Shown: piece by piece, positions 1 to 10,765 of the stretch
Layout: every line of letters starts with the position of its first letter
Position numbering within the stretch: position 1 is the stretch's first letter
Source: Limnephilus marmoratus
Taxonomy: Eukaryota > Arthropoda > Insecta > Trichoptera > Limnephilidae
Direction of reading: 5' to 3'
DNA length: 64,000 nucleotides
Assembly (NCBI GenBank): GCA_917880885.1
Contig: OU862910.1
Span: forward strand, 10,180,710-10,244,709
The notes under the pieces: model-generated
What the model saw: the letters and a program-made list of their open reading frames with translations, nothing else
What the model was told of the DNA's origin: nothing
Database searches by the model: none
Made by a program: the position numbers and the translations under genes

Positions 1-484
1 TAGTACAATGGCTGATTAGTATTTAAACTTTCATAGCATGTAAAAAATACCATTATACCATATCGTATTATTCGACATTCTTACTGTATAAACCAATAAT
101 AACATTTTTATTAACACAAATATTCCTCACCAGCAATAATATCTTCAGTCGCTTCTCTACTCTAGGTTTACTGACAACATTTACAACATTTATCTCAATA
201 ATAAATAAAACTTGGAAAGAAATCTACTGCAAATGCAAAACTGAAATTTACTCAAGCTCCGTTCTAATTACATCTTTGCACATTCCAAAAATCATTACAA
301 CTTTTTATTATATTATAACGTACTTATTGCACTCATATCTTTCCCGCATAATCACTTACCATGTTCTTATCTATTTATCAAACTTACCTATACTCTATCG
401 ACCTGCTCGTTCTAAAATTAACTTTTGCTTAAATATTCATTTTTTTTGTTTTTTTTTGTTTTTGTTTTTTACAAATAGAAAACC

Positions 485-3469
485 ATGGATTTAGAAATGA
501 ATGATATCAATGTACAAATAGAAAATCATGGTAATATAATTACCTCTGAAACTAATGTTGCATCAACTTGTATAGATACACTAAAGCCATATACACAATT
601 AAAATTATTCTCTACAAATATTCGCAGCATAGATAAGAACTTCAACAGTCTACTAGTAACGCTTGCTGACTTGAATAATATATTTGACATAATAATTTTA
701 ACAGAATGTTGGATCAAATCAAATTATACTCACAAAAAAATTACAGGATTTACTGTTTTCAATACATTGAATAACAAGACACAGTCAGATGGAGTAATCG
801 TCTATGTAAAATCCGATCTCTACCCGACCATCTCTGAATTATCCGTCGACAATGCCAACTGCCTTAAAATTAAAATAAACCAGACCACCATTCTTGCACT
901 ATACAGGTCACCTAAACAACAAAATGTTTCAGCCTTCCTTAAATCTTTAGACGTGGCATTATTGAACTGTAGAACAAATGAAGAACTAATGGTAATAGGC
1001 GACATTAACATAGATTTACTTAAGCCCATGTCAACACAAACACTCGACTATAAAAACCTAATGACTCAATACGGGCTTGTTTCTTATATTAATGTCCCAA
1101 CTAGAGTAACCGACATGACCAAATCATGTATTGACCACATATTCCTAAGAACAAAAAAAAATTCTAAAGGAATTGTTTATCAATCAACTATAACTGATCA
1201 CTTCTCAATAGTAATTGGCCTCATGAATAAAAAATCCACTCCCATTACCTCATGTGAAAATACATTAAAGACTACGATCAATTTTGAGGAACTAACCTCC
1301 AAAATTAAATTAGAAAATTGGCTCTCTGTTGTAAATTCTTCAGATGTAGATGTTGCATTTAATAAATTTTCTGAAATACTATTGAAACATATTCAGGCTG
1401 TTACCGTTGAATCCCCTTTGAACAACTCAAAAAATAAAAAACTAAAACCATGGATAACAGATGGTTTAATTTTTTGTATTAAAAAACGGGACAAACTCCA
1501 CAAAAACTTAATTAACAATCCAAATACACAAGCCCAAACATTTTATAAAAAATACAGAAATATTTGTAACAATCTCATCAGAATCACTAAAGAAAGCTAC
1601 TATAAACATAAATTGTCCAGAGCCGGTAATAATAATAAAAAAATTTGGCAAATTATTAAAGAAATATCTGACACTGACCATTCAACACCAACAATCAATA
1701 AATTAAACATCAACGGACTAGACACTTCACTAAAAGTCGACCCTGACACTGTGACCAATCACATAAATGAATATTTTTGTAATATTGGAAAAAACTTAGC
1801 ATCACAAATTTTAAATAAAACATCTACCGATGAAAATGCTCTTGCCAACAATATAAATATCTCTGCTTGTGAAACAAACAATTCATTCACACTCAACCCC
1901 ACCAACTCTGCTGAAATTTCACAAACTATAAAACAACTAAAGCCCTCCCATTCATGTAATCATGATAAAATATCCTCAAATATACTCAAAATTATTGAAC
2001 CTTTTATAAATCTACCACTGGAACATATCATTAACCTCAGTCTCGACAAAGGTATATTTCCGTACAAACTCAAACTTGCTTTGGTCCAACCAATTTTTAA
2101 GTCTGGAACTCCTACTGAGATATCAAACTATAGACCTATCTCCATTTTATCATCACTCTCCAAAATCATAGAAAAAATCGTAAAAAAAAGACTTACTGAC
2201 TATCTTACAAAATACAATATTCTCTCGCCTAACCAGCATGGGTTCAGAGAAGGGCTCAGCACAGATTCAGCTATTCTAGAATTAACATCACACATAACAG
2301 AAGCCCTAGACAAAGGTGATAAATGTCTGGCAATATTTCTAGACTTAGCTAAGGCATTTGACACAGTCTCTCGTCGAATCCTCCTAGCTAAGCTTCATAA
2401 AATTGGAATAAAGAATAAGGCATTTGATTGGTTCAAATCGTACCTAACAGACAGAAAGCAATTTGTTAAGTTACCATCATACAAATCGTCTCAACCTATC
2501 AGAATCAATTTTGGTGTACCACAGGGCAGTGTACTCGGTCCAATACTTTTTCTCATATACATTAATGATTTATGTAGATTAGAAATTGATGGCAACATAA
2601 TCACCTTTGCCGATGATACTGCCCTGATACTAAAAAGTAAAACATGGGTAGAAACTTTTCATAAAGCGGAACTAATTTTGCAAAATGTTAAACAATGGCT
2701 GGATGATAATTTACTAACGCTAAACATAACCAAAACAAAATACCTAACATTCAGTACAAATAATCCAAGTCAACCCTCAAGTAATCATGTATTAAAAATA
2801 CATTCTTGTAGTAATATATCCAGCTGTTTATGCAATCCATTGGAAAGAGTAGACTCCATCAGATACTTAGGCGTAATAATCGATAACAAACTGCGATGGG
2901 AAGAACATGTAATTAACGTCACAAGCCGTATAAGGAAACTGGCTTATATCTTTAGATCATTGCGCAATATACTACAAAAAAATACAATGAGAACAGTATA
3001 TTTTTCCCTGTGTCAGTCAATCTTATCGTACGGTATAATTATCTGGGGAGGATGCTCCAAAACTGTATTAGATCCATTAATAAAAGCCCAAAAATTAATA
3101 ATACGGACTATTTACAGAGTTCATTATATACACCCCACGAAAGACCTATTTAAAGACTTCAAAGTTCTTAATGTAAAATCCATATATGTAAAAAATATTA
3201 CCTCTTATTTTAAATTCAAATTTACAAAAAAAAAATATATAAATTCAAAATACAACACAAGATATTCAAACCTATCGAATTATATTATTCCAACAACAAA
3301 AACTTCAATGGCCCAGTCCCAGTTCAACTTTCTTGCACCTAAAATTTTTAATAATTTATCATTTGAAATAAAGTCCAAAGACAAATATCTCACTTTCAAA
3401 AAGGCGCTTACTGACCTTCTGATGAGTGACAATGACAATGTTTATAACCTGTTTCACATACTAAAATAG
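485..3469 (+). CDS. LINE ORF2-type polyprotein: AP endonuclease plus reverse transcriptase, 994 aa, intact
   Basis: This protein nicks target DNA and reverse transcribes the element RNA. The N-terminal apurinic-like endonuclease shows STNIRS (about residues 43-48), LTECW (72-76), GDINIDLL (172-179) and the ITDHF catalytic His region (236-240). The reverse transcriptase shows YRPIS (549-553), FLDLAKAFD (618-626), GVPQGS (677-682) and the catalytic FADD (708-711). The C-terminal part continues to residue 994 as in CR1/Jockey-type LINEs. No RNase H domain or zinc knuckle was recognised. The frame is uninterrupted and all key residues seen are present, so this copy looks recently active. The start ATG at 485 is the first that keeps the whole endonuclease; an ATG a few codons later is possible. 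Clade placement within the Jockey/CR1-like group is inference. Confidence 0.9.
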   Translation: MDLEMNDINVQIENHGNIITSETNVASTCIDTLKPYTQLKLFSTNIRSIDKNFNSLLVTLADLNNIFDIIILTECWIKSNYTHKKITGFTVFNTLNNKTQSDGVIVYVKSDLYPTISELSVDNANCLKIKINQTTILALYRSPKQQNVSAFLKSLDVALLNCRTNEELMVIGDINIDLLKPMSTQTLDYKNLMTQYGLVSYINVPTRVTDMTKSCIDHIFLRTKKNSKGIVYQSTITDHFSIVIGLMNKKSTPITSCENTLKTTINFEELTSKIKLENWLSVVNSSDVDVAFNKFSEILLKHIQAVTVESPLNNSKNKKLKPWITDGLIFCIKKRDKLHKNLINNPNTQAQTFYKKYRNICNNLIRITKESYYKHKLSRAGNNNKKIWQIIKEISDTDHSTPTINKLNINGLDTSLKVDPDTVTNHINEYFCNIGKNLASQILNKTSTDENALANNINISACETNNSFTLNPTNSAEISQTIKQLKPSHSCNHDKISSNILKIIEPFINLPLEHIINLSLDKGIFPYKLKLALVQPIFKSGTPTEISNYRPISILSSLSKIIEKIVKKRLTDYLTKYNILSPNQHGFREGLSTDSAILELTSHITEALDKGDKCLAIFLDLAKAFDTVSRRILLAKLHKIGIKNKAFDWFKSYLTDRKQFVKLPSYKSSQPIRINFGVPQGSVLGPILFLIYINDLCRLEIDGNIITFADDTALILKSKTWVETFHKAELILQNVKQWLDDNLLTLNITKTKYLTFSTNNPSQPSSNHVLKIHSCSNISSCLCNPLERVDSIRYLGVIIDNKLRWEEHVINVTSRIRKLAYIFRSLRNILQKNTMRTVYFSLCQSILSYGIIIWGGCSKTVLDPLIKAQKLIIRTIYRVHYIHPTKDLFKDFKVLNVKSIYVKNITSYFKFKFTKKKYINSKYNTRYSNLSNYIIPTTKTSMAQSQFNFLAPKIFNNLSFEIKSKDKYLTFKKALTDLLMSDNDNVYNLFHILK

Positions 3470-4039
3470 TTATTAATTATTAATAGTTAAAAGAAAACAA
3501 AACTTAAGATATAATAATGTTTTATTACTAATGTTTTTGGGTTATTTGTCATTCAATTTATTAAAAATTAAAAACGGTTTTTGCAAATGCAAAATGATTT
3601 TAATGCAAAACGGAAATTTTCTAACCTTCGGAACATCCCCGATATGAGAGGTTAAACTTCCATATTCATCGGTTAATTATCATATTTAATGTCATATTTT
3701 ATGTTTTTACCCCGCTTATAGCTCAATTTGACATAATTTTTCTTATAAAAGTAATGCTTTATAATATTATGATGTTTTAATTTAAAATCACTTCATTAAT
3801 ATGTTAAAAAATAGAATTATACCAACGCATATTGTCGAACAGGCTATGCCTTTTGTAATCTTTTTTGTTTCCATTTTTTGTATTATCTTGTATTTGTATG
3901 TTTTTTTTTTTTAATAACTGTTACAATGAATCAAAACTTTTCAATAATAGAAAGAGTATATGCCTGAATTATTTATTGTACATATTGACATTGTATTCAT
4001 TTATCTATTTATAAAATAAGAAATATATATAGCAATAAG

Positions 4040-4080
4040 CTGCACATCTCACTAGGGCATTCCTGTATCGAGATGTGCAG
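4040..4080 (+). other. 3' stem-loop of LINE copy 1
   Basis: CTGCACATCTC (4040-4050) pairs perfectly with GAGATGTGCAG (4070-4080) around a 19-base loop containing ACTAGG. Counterparts lie at 11812-11853 and 34522-34564 in the related copies, each shortly before the poly-A or AATA tail. Confidence 0.7.
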
Positions 4081-4139
4081 TTTTACAACAAAGTTTTACA
4101 ACAATGTAGTTTTACAATAATGTAATTAAAAAAAAAAGA

Positions 4140-4800
4140 TAAGAAAGAAACATACACATAAACTTAATAAAAATATTATAATAAACCTACAAAAGCAGCA
4201 TGAGTACAGTTATTCAAACATTAATAAATAATTATATTCTGTCACCATGTTAGAAAATAACACCTCTTTTATTAACATATATCTCAATACTATTTGGAAA
4301 GATACTTACTGCAAATACTCAAGCTCCATTCTAATTACACCTTCATACACTTCAAAAAAAAAAAAAATTACAACTGTGTGTAAATGTGTTGGTACTGTGT
4401 CCATGGCCGTATATATACATATTAATGTATTCATGTACCTAGACGCATATATATGTGTAAGTGTGTGTGTGTATATGCCTATGTGTGTATGGATGTGTGC
4501 ACCTGTATATACGTATGCGTATGCACTCACACATATAAATTTTAAAATAAGGACATGTATCTTCTCACAAACTTATCCTTACCCAATTCTTTTTCTCTTT
4601 ACTAGTTTTTTATTATAACTTTACCAATTTTCAACATCATTACATTACTAATAGTTCCATATGTTAACAATAGACTTCACTTAAAGTAAATATCCTCCAT
4701 TGTCACCATGAAACAGGCAGCCGCCTAGTATGGTGATTCAATGTATCCAATTCTATGTAAATGTCTAATTATGTAACATGTATTTAAATAAATAAAAAAA
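4140..4800 (+). mobile_element. Internally deleted LINE relative with a microsatellite
   Basis: Bases 4270-4375 resemble the leader of LINE copy 1 (about 195-305): both share the segment running from the cytosine-rich TACTGC word through TCAAGCTCC to TTCTAATTACA. A GT/TA-rich microsatellite follows (4375-4535). The tail has a stem-loop, TCACCAT at 4703-4709 against ATGGTGA at 4730-4736, with CCTAG in the loop, then AATAAATAAAAAAA. The endonuclease and reverse transcriptase are absent. It looks like a leader joined to a 3' end, that is, a non-autonomous derivative or two juxtaposed LINE ends. Confidence 0.45.
4370..4535. repeat. Degenerate (GT)n/(TA)n microsatellite
   Basis: Alternating GT and TATA dinucleotides broken by short interruptions. 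Open frames across it on both strands are compositional and not treated as genes. Confidence 0.7.
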
Positions 4801-4979
4801 ATTTAGATATAAAATAAAACATTATTATTGATTTTAAAAAAGACCTCATATTTTGTAGTTGATTTGTAAGAGGTTTACAGAAATTAGTAATTTTTTTAAT
4901 TACAATATATTTTTTATAATTATTTTGGTTTTATTTAAAATACAAAACCCTAAACTAATTATTCAACTATCTTGAAACT

Positions 4980-6067
4980 GTGTAAGTGTGATAATATGTG
5001 AAATATTCACTTTTAAACTTCATTACGTCTCTCAGACGTATGATTTATCTTTAAGGTTAGGAGTTCCACAGGGTTCACACCTTGGTCCAATCTTATTTAT
5101 CTTGTTTATAAATGATCTTACAAAAATATTTAATGATGTAATCATTTTACTTTTTGCTGATGAACTCAAAATTTTTAGAATTATTCATAATATTCACCAT
5201 TGCAACATTCTTCAAGATAATATCAATAAATTATTAACTTGGTGTAATGAAAATAGACTTTACCTAAATATCTCAAAATGTCAAATAGTTAGATTTTTTC
5301 GAATAAAAAATCCAGTGATTTATAATTACAACATTGATAACAATGCCCTTCAGACATTAACACAAATTAAAGACTTAGGCATCACTTTTCAATCAAATCT
5401 TTCATTTGTTAACCACATAACAGAAATCTCTAATAAGGGCTTAAAAATGTTGGGATTTATAACTAGGCTTACTAGAAATTTTAACAATATTAAGTGTATT
5501 AAACTGTTATATTTTGCCTATGTTAGAAGTCAACTTGAGTACAATTCTCGCGTCTGGAATCCACATTATAGTATACATGTTCAAGCTATTGAAAGAATAC
5601 AAAACAAATTCTTACGTTTTCTAAATTTTAAAATGGGTATTCCAGTAAATATGTTAAACTACAACACTACTTTAAATGATTTGAATACGCTCAAATTGTC
5701 CGACAGAAGAATTTTCTCTGACTTGGTATTTCTATATAAAATTCTAAATGATTTAGTTGATAGTCCGGTATTGCTAGAATTGATAAGCTTCCGGATTCCA
5801 CTACGTAATACTAGAAGTCAAGATTTATTTCAGTGTAGAAATTCTGGGACTAACTACCATATGTATTCTTCTTTGCCCAGAATACTTATGGAGGGAAATA
5901 ATTATACCAAGTCAGTGGACATCTTCAATTTATGTTTAAACAAATATAAAATATTGTTACTGAGACAGTTCAGTTATGTACCTACATTGAATGCTTTGTA
6001 TTTTCCTATTATTCATATGTAATGTAAAAGCCTCAAAAAAGGACGTTAATCAATAAATAAATAAATA
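4980..6067 (+). mobile_element. 5'-truncated LINE of a second family, ending in (AATA)n
   Basis: The copy begins inside the reverse transcriptase and ends with a short 3' UTR and the tail AATAAATAAATAAATAAA. A tail-only relative sits at 29417-29709, with the same words near the stop (ATATGTAA then AAAGCC) and the same tandem tail. This family is distinct from LINE copy 1, since its 3' end lacks a stem-loop. Confidence 0.75.
4988..6022 (+). pseudogene. Reverse transcriptase C-terminal half, catalytic motif changed to FADE
   Basis: The open frame of 344 codons carries GVPQGSHLGP (residues 25-34), an INDL segment and the polymerase motif. That motif reads FADE (about 56-59) instead of FADD, so the second catalytic aspartate is replaced by glutamate. 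The region downstream is the usual LINE thumb and C-terminal part. Fingers, palm motif A and the endonuclease are missing. The frame is open only because the copy is fairly young. It is not expected to be active. Confidence 0.8.
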
Positions 6068-6590
6068 AAACTAAGATTATCTTTCTAGGGTTAAAGATAT
6101 AAGCAGGTACAATACATGTGGGTATGTAGTTTCATTATCATGTAAAGTTGTACAAAGGAGTTCAATAAGGTATAATAATTAATAACATAATAAGAGTAAA
6201 ACAGGAGTGCTAATGGTACCATGAAAGTAATGTGTAGTTACTATGTTGATATTATATAAACTTAAACATGAATGGTTTGTTCTAATACAAGTTTTAAAAA
6301 AGTTTTGAGATAATAATATTTAAGATAATTAGGAAAGCAAGATTCGAATTTTCACCATAAATTCAATGTTATTTACATTTGTCTGTGTTTTACATATTAA
6401 ATTTGCTAATAACATAACATCGGTAGGCACAACGGTCCGACACATTATTAGACGTTTTGAAATATATTACTAGTTACCCGGAAAACATCAATATTTTGTT
6501 TAATTCATTATGTTCAAGGTTTTCTGCATTATATTTAATTTGGGGGTGTTTATGGGTAATCTAAGTTTTGAACCAGATGGAGGATACACT
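6068..6590. other. Unassigned AT-rich spacer
   Basis: No gene, RNA or repeat boundary was recognised here. Confidence 0.5.
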
Positions 6591-7032
6591 TTTGAAGTGA
6601 AAACTTCTTTAGCACCCTTGTGATTTGAAACTCGATGAAACGGAAACGAGCGACACTAAAAAGAGACATACATCTATAGAAAGTAGCTTGCGAGAGAATG
6701 AGACGGGAATATTTATTTTAGTCACGGGTACTAGGTTCCAATATAATACGATAAATCCACGGTCCCACGCAAGTACAGTAGTGGTATAAAGCGCCTGATG
6801 AATCTTTGTAGACATTCAGCAAACGAGGGATCGAATCCTAGGAATTCCCAAAAAAATAATTATTTTAAACACAAAATAAAGCGACATTATTTAGCGACTC
6901 CGAAGATGAAACAACAAATAAGTACTAATAGGATGTCCAAATGTACCTATAGGAAAAGATGCACTGAAATTCGATGACAAAAACTCCCCACTCTTGTCGA
7001 GGTACTTTAGTTTTCTGAAGGTTTCAACTGAA
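6591..7032 (+). repeat. TIR repeat family A with an internal tRNA-like module
   Basis: The left end reads TTGAAGTGAAAACTTC followed by TTTAGCACC; the right end carries TTTTCTGAAGGTTTCA, an imperfect inverted match. Related copies lie at 9850-10388, 15541-15690, 18493-18747, 25891-26632 and 49498-50024. Inside this copy, TAGTGGTATAAAGCG (box A-like) and GGGATCGAATCCT (box B-like) are spaced as in a tRNA-derived module. Short copies such as 18493-18747 lack the module. Confidence 0.65.
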
Positions 7033-8028
7033 ATTTCGATTTTTCGGAGATATCTGACTAATCAACTTAATGGTCGATATTTTATTAAATTTCCAAGCGC
7101 AGCTTTGCAGGGTGGGTTTAAAATTTAATAAAAAATATTCGTTACCCCTTTATAAACTTCCTAACCCCTATAATAATAAGCATTCATAGAGTTGGAAGCT
7201 GACGGAGGGTGGAAACAATTAACATTCAGTGTGTAACAGTGACGGTCCGTGACTTTTCAGTGAGCTAGAGTGCCAAGAGTGAAAAATACGACATTATTGA
7301 TGTTGTTGACGCTGAAAAAAAAATTTTTTCTCAAAGTTTCAAATTTTTGTATGAAGATTTTTATTTTGGGAAGACTATGCCTCTCCAAAGTGAAAAATCT
7401 TCGTACAAAATAAAGAATTCCCCTGTTGTATGAGTAAAGAAAATATTATATTAATTTTTATACATTTTTTTATTTTTTTTTATTAGTTTTTATATACATA
7501 TACATGTAATATAATCATGAGTAATTGCATTTTCAGGTTACAATAGGATTAAACTCAAATCATTAAATACTAACATGCAACATTGATTAGAAACAGTATA
7601 AACATATATAATATGTATATAATATATAACCTTTACAAGAGTGTAACTACTCGTGTGTAAAGGGAAGAGAAAAAAAAAATATATATATTTTTTTTAAATT
7701 AAAAAAATTAAATTAATTAAAATTAAAAATTATAACACATACATTATATTTACGTACTCACATAAATCAAATGTGTAAAAAAAAAATAATATAAAAAATA
7801 AAAAAATAATAATACAAAATAAATTTTTGAAAAAGTATTGTTAATTTAAGGTTAATGCGGTTCTAAGTGGCTAAATTATTTAATTAAGATATTATTGTTT
7901 AATTTATTTTTGAATTTATTGTAGTCAGGTTCTAATCTCAGCTCTATTGCTAGTTGATTACACCACACCACTCCATTGTACGTGTAGTAGTGTTGTGCAA
8001 AACTGGTATGCATTAATGTTAATTACAT
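7033..8028. other. AT-rich spacer with a small hairpin
   Basis: Nothing coding is seen. Around 7350-7415 a short inverted pair (TATGAAGATTTTTATTTTG against a GAAAAATCTTCGTACAAAAT-like arm) could fold. The stretch 7430-7830 is low-complexity A/T. Confidence 0.45.
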
Positions 8029-8505
8029 ATAATAATAACTCTCTTTTGATAACTTTTGAAGGAAGAAGAAGATAACAATAATAATCGACCGGTCACTGGT
8101 TGAGTGGGCATCGCGTTTGGGTCCCACCCGGGCGTCCCGTGTTCGATTCCTCGGCTGGCTAAGTCCTCCATCACAACACAAGCAACATTTTCGTCTTGCT
8201 TTAATTAAAAAAAAATCTAAACGAAAATATGAAAAAGAACAAGACACAGAAAAATAGAAAAAGATAATGGTCGCAACTGGGACTCGAACCCAGAACCTGT
8301 CGTTTAACCGGGACGTGCGCGTGTACCTACCAATTCCGCCATTGCCACATTCTGTCGAACCGTCATATTTGTCAATCAATCTCATATTTTTAATTTTAGA
8401 ATATTATCTTCAAAAAATTTTTTTCTATTTTTCTGTGTCTTTTTGTCTTTCATATTTTCGTTTAGATTATTATTGTTAGATATCTTCTTCTTCAATAAAA
8501 TATTA
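8029..8505 (-). repeat. Fold-back element with a tRNA-Leu-like core
   Basis: The left arm runs GAAGAAGAAGATAACAATAATAAT, a SINE insertion (8088-8215), then CTAAACGAAAATATG and GACACAGAAAAATAGAAAAA. The right arm (8405-8505) is its reverse complement, ending TTATTATTGTTAGATATC. Between the arms a minus-strand tRNA-like unit occupies about 8268-8350. It has a D-arm word GGCGGAATTGGTAG and a T-arm word CTGGGTTCGAGTCCCAG. A second copy in opposite orientation lies at 59085-59855. Confidence 0.7.
8088..8215 (+). mobile_element. tRNA-headed SINE inserted in the left arm of the fold-back element
   Basis: The insert separates AATAATAAT from CTAAACGAAA, which are contiguous in the copy at 59085-59855. 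It starts with a tRNA-like head, including GGTTGAGTGGGC (box A-like) and GTGTTCGATTCCTC (box B-like), followed by a short body and an A-rich tail. The paralogous empty site makes the boundaries fairly secure. Confidence 0.65.
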
Positions 8506-8880
8506 TATATTAAATGTACTTATTGTGAATATTACATCAGTTTATATATTTATATAGAAAAAAACAAATATCTACTTATAGGTACATTATTAATTATTAT
8601 TATTGACACTTACAACGCGCTTAGTACCTACATAAGATAATGTAACAGGTATATTAGCTGCGTACGTGCGTACCAGAGTTCAACAAAACCAATGGTTATG
8701 TGACAACAAACACTTTTATTATTCAGGTAAACATTATATCAAATGCAGACACACAATCCTCTTCAGATCCACACAAAAACAAATTATTAAGTATGTACCT
8801 ACAGGTAAGTAGCAGTAAGCGTTCACGACATGCAGACATTATTACGTGATATTTCAAGAGTTAAAGTTTTTATAATGTAA
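8506..8880. other. Unassigned spacer
   Basis: AT-rich sequence with no recognised element. Confidence 0.4.
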
Positions 8881-9188
8881 CTAGCAGACCCGGCCACACG
8901 TTGGTGTAGCTAACGACACACAACGCCATTACCCAACCTTCATAACCAACGCCATCTGTTAATTTGCATACATATCAAATGCGCTCTCCGTTGCCCGCTT
9001 GCCTGCCCGCTTCCTTTATATATTTCAACCAATGTACACAAAACCTAGACAAATTATATACCTACCTAAACATTCCTCATGAATCACTCTATCTACTGGT
9101 GAAAACTGCATGAAAATCCGTTACGTAGTTTAAAAGATCTAAGCGTACAGACAGCGGGAGCGACTTTGCTTTATACTATGTAAAGAGA
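8881..9188 (-). mobile_element. Short non-autonomous Helitron
   Basis: Read on the minus strand it begins near TCTTTACATAGTATAAAGC and ends in GGGTCTGCTAG, the CTAG at 8881-8884 being followed by T. The same family recurs at 10464-10749, and as a 5' piece at 12000-12208. The 5' flanking base is not the expected A, so that end is approximate. Confidence 0.6.
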
Positions 9189-9189
9189 G

Positions 9190-9849
9190 GTAGGTACATA
9201 TTATAATTCTTTCAACAAAAATATTTAGTAACTAGATATCTACGTCATTTCTATAACAGAATTCACATACTAAGCCAGACATCTTTTAAATTCTCCAACC
9301 CCACTACTTTCCGAATGATTTTTTTAGAACACTTGGAATGAAATAATAAAAAATGAATGGGAAGGTAGGTACTTTTAAAATATGAATCATTTATGAAAAT
9401 AAAGGTAAACCAAATACCTTTATCATTAAAAACCAGGTAAAAGTCAACAATATCAAACTCAGTAATGAGGGGGAAATGCAAAGAGTAGATAAAGAAAAAT
9501 ACACCATTTTTTTATTTTATCAGGAGGTTTTTCGTGAACATTCGATGATAATCATTGCGCTTGTGTTTGTGACACTTCATAATAATTAATAATATTATAA
9601 TCACTATCGATGATGAAATTATAAAATCGAACATTCAACCACAACACGTGATTTTTGTTGTTTCTTTCTGTACAACAATGTGGTTTAATACCAGTTTCTT
9701 ATATAACAACAACAAAAATTACGCGATCAGGTTTTATGCAATGGTAGAATGGAACCGATTCTTTTTTTACTTACATAAATTAATATCTTATGATACTGTT
9801 AAATTATTTTATGTCTTTTACTCATGTATTTGAAAATAAATAGAACATT
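9190..9849. other. Unassigned spacer
   Basis: No coding or repeat signal was recognised with confidence. Confidence 0.4.
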
Positions 9850-10388
9850 TTTGAAGTGAAAACTTCTTTAGCATTATTGTGATTTGAAACTCAATGAAAC
9901 GGAAAAAGCGACATTAAAAAGAGACAAACACATACATCTATAGGATTTAGCCTGTAGAGAATGAGATAGCAATAAAATATTTATTTAATTCACAGCTAGG
10001 TACTCGGTTCCAATATAAAACGATAAATCCACAGTCTCACACAAGTCTTCTTTGATGTAAGGAATATCAGCGGCCAGACATTTAGAGGACCAAGGATCGA
10101 ATCATGCGAAAAAATATTTTTATTTTTGCAAAAAAAACATCCAATCTTCAAACCACTCCAAAATGAACACGCAAAAGAAAACACAAAAAAAGCCACAACT
10201 AGTGACTCCGAAGAAGAAAACACAAATAGATACTAATAAGATGACAAAATGTATATGAAAAAGCTGCACTGGAAAAATATGGAAAAAATCATCCTTAACA
10301 TTGATAAAAAAAGTGCTTCGTAGTCTCCCTACTCTTGTCTACTTTAGTTTTCTGAAGGTTTCACTTCTATAGCCTGTGAATTGCACAC
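9850..10388 (+). repeat. TIR repeat family A, second copy
   Basis: It starts with TTGAAGTGAAAACTTC and ends with TCTGAAGGTTTCACTTC, TIRs as in the copy at 6591. A degraded tRNA-like module is present, with box B-like AAGGATCGAATCATG near 10091. Confidence 0.65.
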
Positions 10389-10463
10389 TTTTTTATTTTA
10401 TTTGATTTTTATCGAATGCAATGAAGTCAGCGACAAAGTAATGAATAATGTATTATAAAATTA

Positions 10464-10749
10464 CTAGCAGACCCGGCCACACATTGCTGTGGCTAACGAA
10501 ACACAACGCCATTACCCAACCTTTATAAAATCCACATCACCCGCTTGGCAGCTGCCCGCTGCCCGCTGCCTGAATTGAATATTTGAATTTCTCGGCTTTT
10601 CTCTACTATAATAAGCATGTATTATACATATAAACCTTCCTATTGAATTACTCTATCTATTAGTGAAAACCGCATGTAAATCCGTTGCGTAGTTTAAAGA
10701 TCTATGCGCACATACATTTTGAGCGACTTCATTTTATACTATGTAATGA
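10464..10749 (-). mobile_element. Short non-autonomous Helitron with canonical A/T flanks
   Basis: On the minus strand the element runs from TCATTACATAGTATAAAATG to GGGTCTGCTAG (CTAG at 10464-10467). The flanking bases are A before TC and T after CTAG, the standard Helitron insertion context. Confidence 0.7.
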
Positions 10750-10765
10750 TGATGATGATACAACA

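Larger units (their letters stand above)
1..4135 (+). mobile_element. Full-coding non-LTR retrotransposon (LINE), copy 1
   Basis: The element consists of a leader, one long ORF (485-3469) and an AT-rich 3' region. The 3' region closes with a stem-loop (4040-4050 pairing with 4070-4080) and an A-rich tail near 4130. No ORF1 is seen between base 1 and 484; the 5' end may lie outside the window. Broken relatives occur at 10766-11930 and 32816-34632. All three copies carry a stem-loop near the 3' end although the stem sequence differs, as expected if the element's reverse transcriptase recognises a structure. Exact ends and TSDs could not be fixed. Confidence 0.8.

Noticed and set aside
276..494. 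72-codon frame ahead of the LINE ORF as an ORF1
   Set aside because: It is a T-rich low-complexity frame without any zinc knuckle or RRM, in the AT-rich leader.
4247..4618. 123-codon plus frame and 74-codon minus frame
   Set aside because: Both run through the GT/TA microsatellite and reflect its periodicity.
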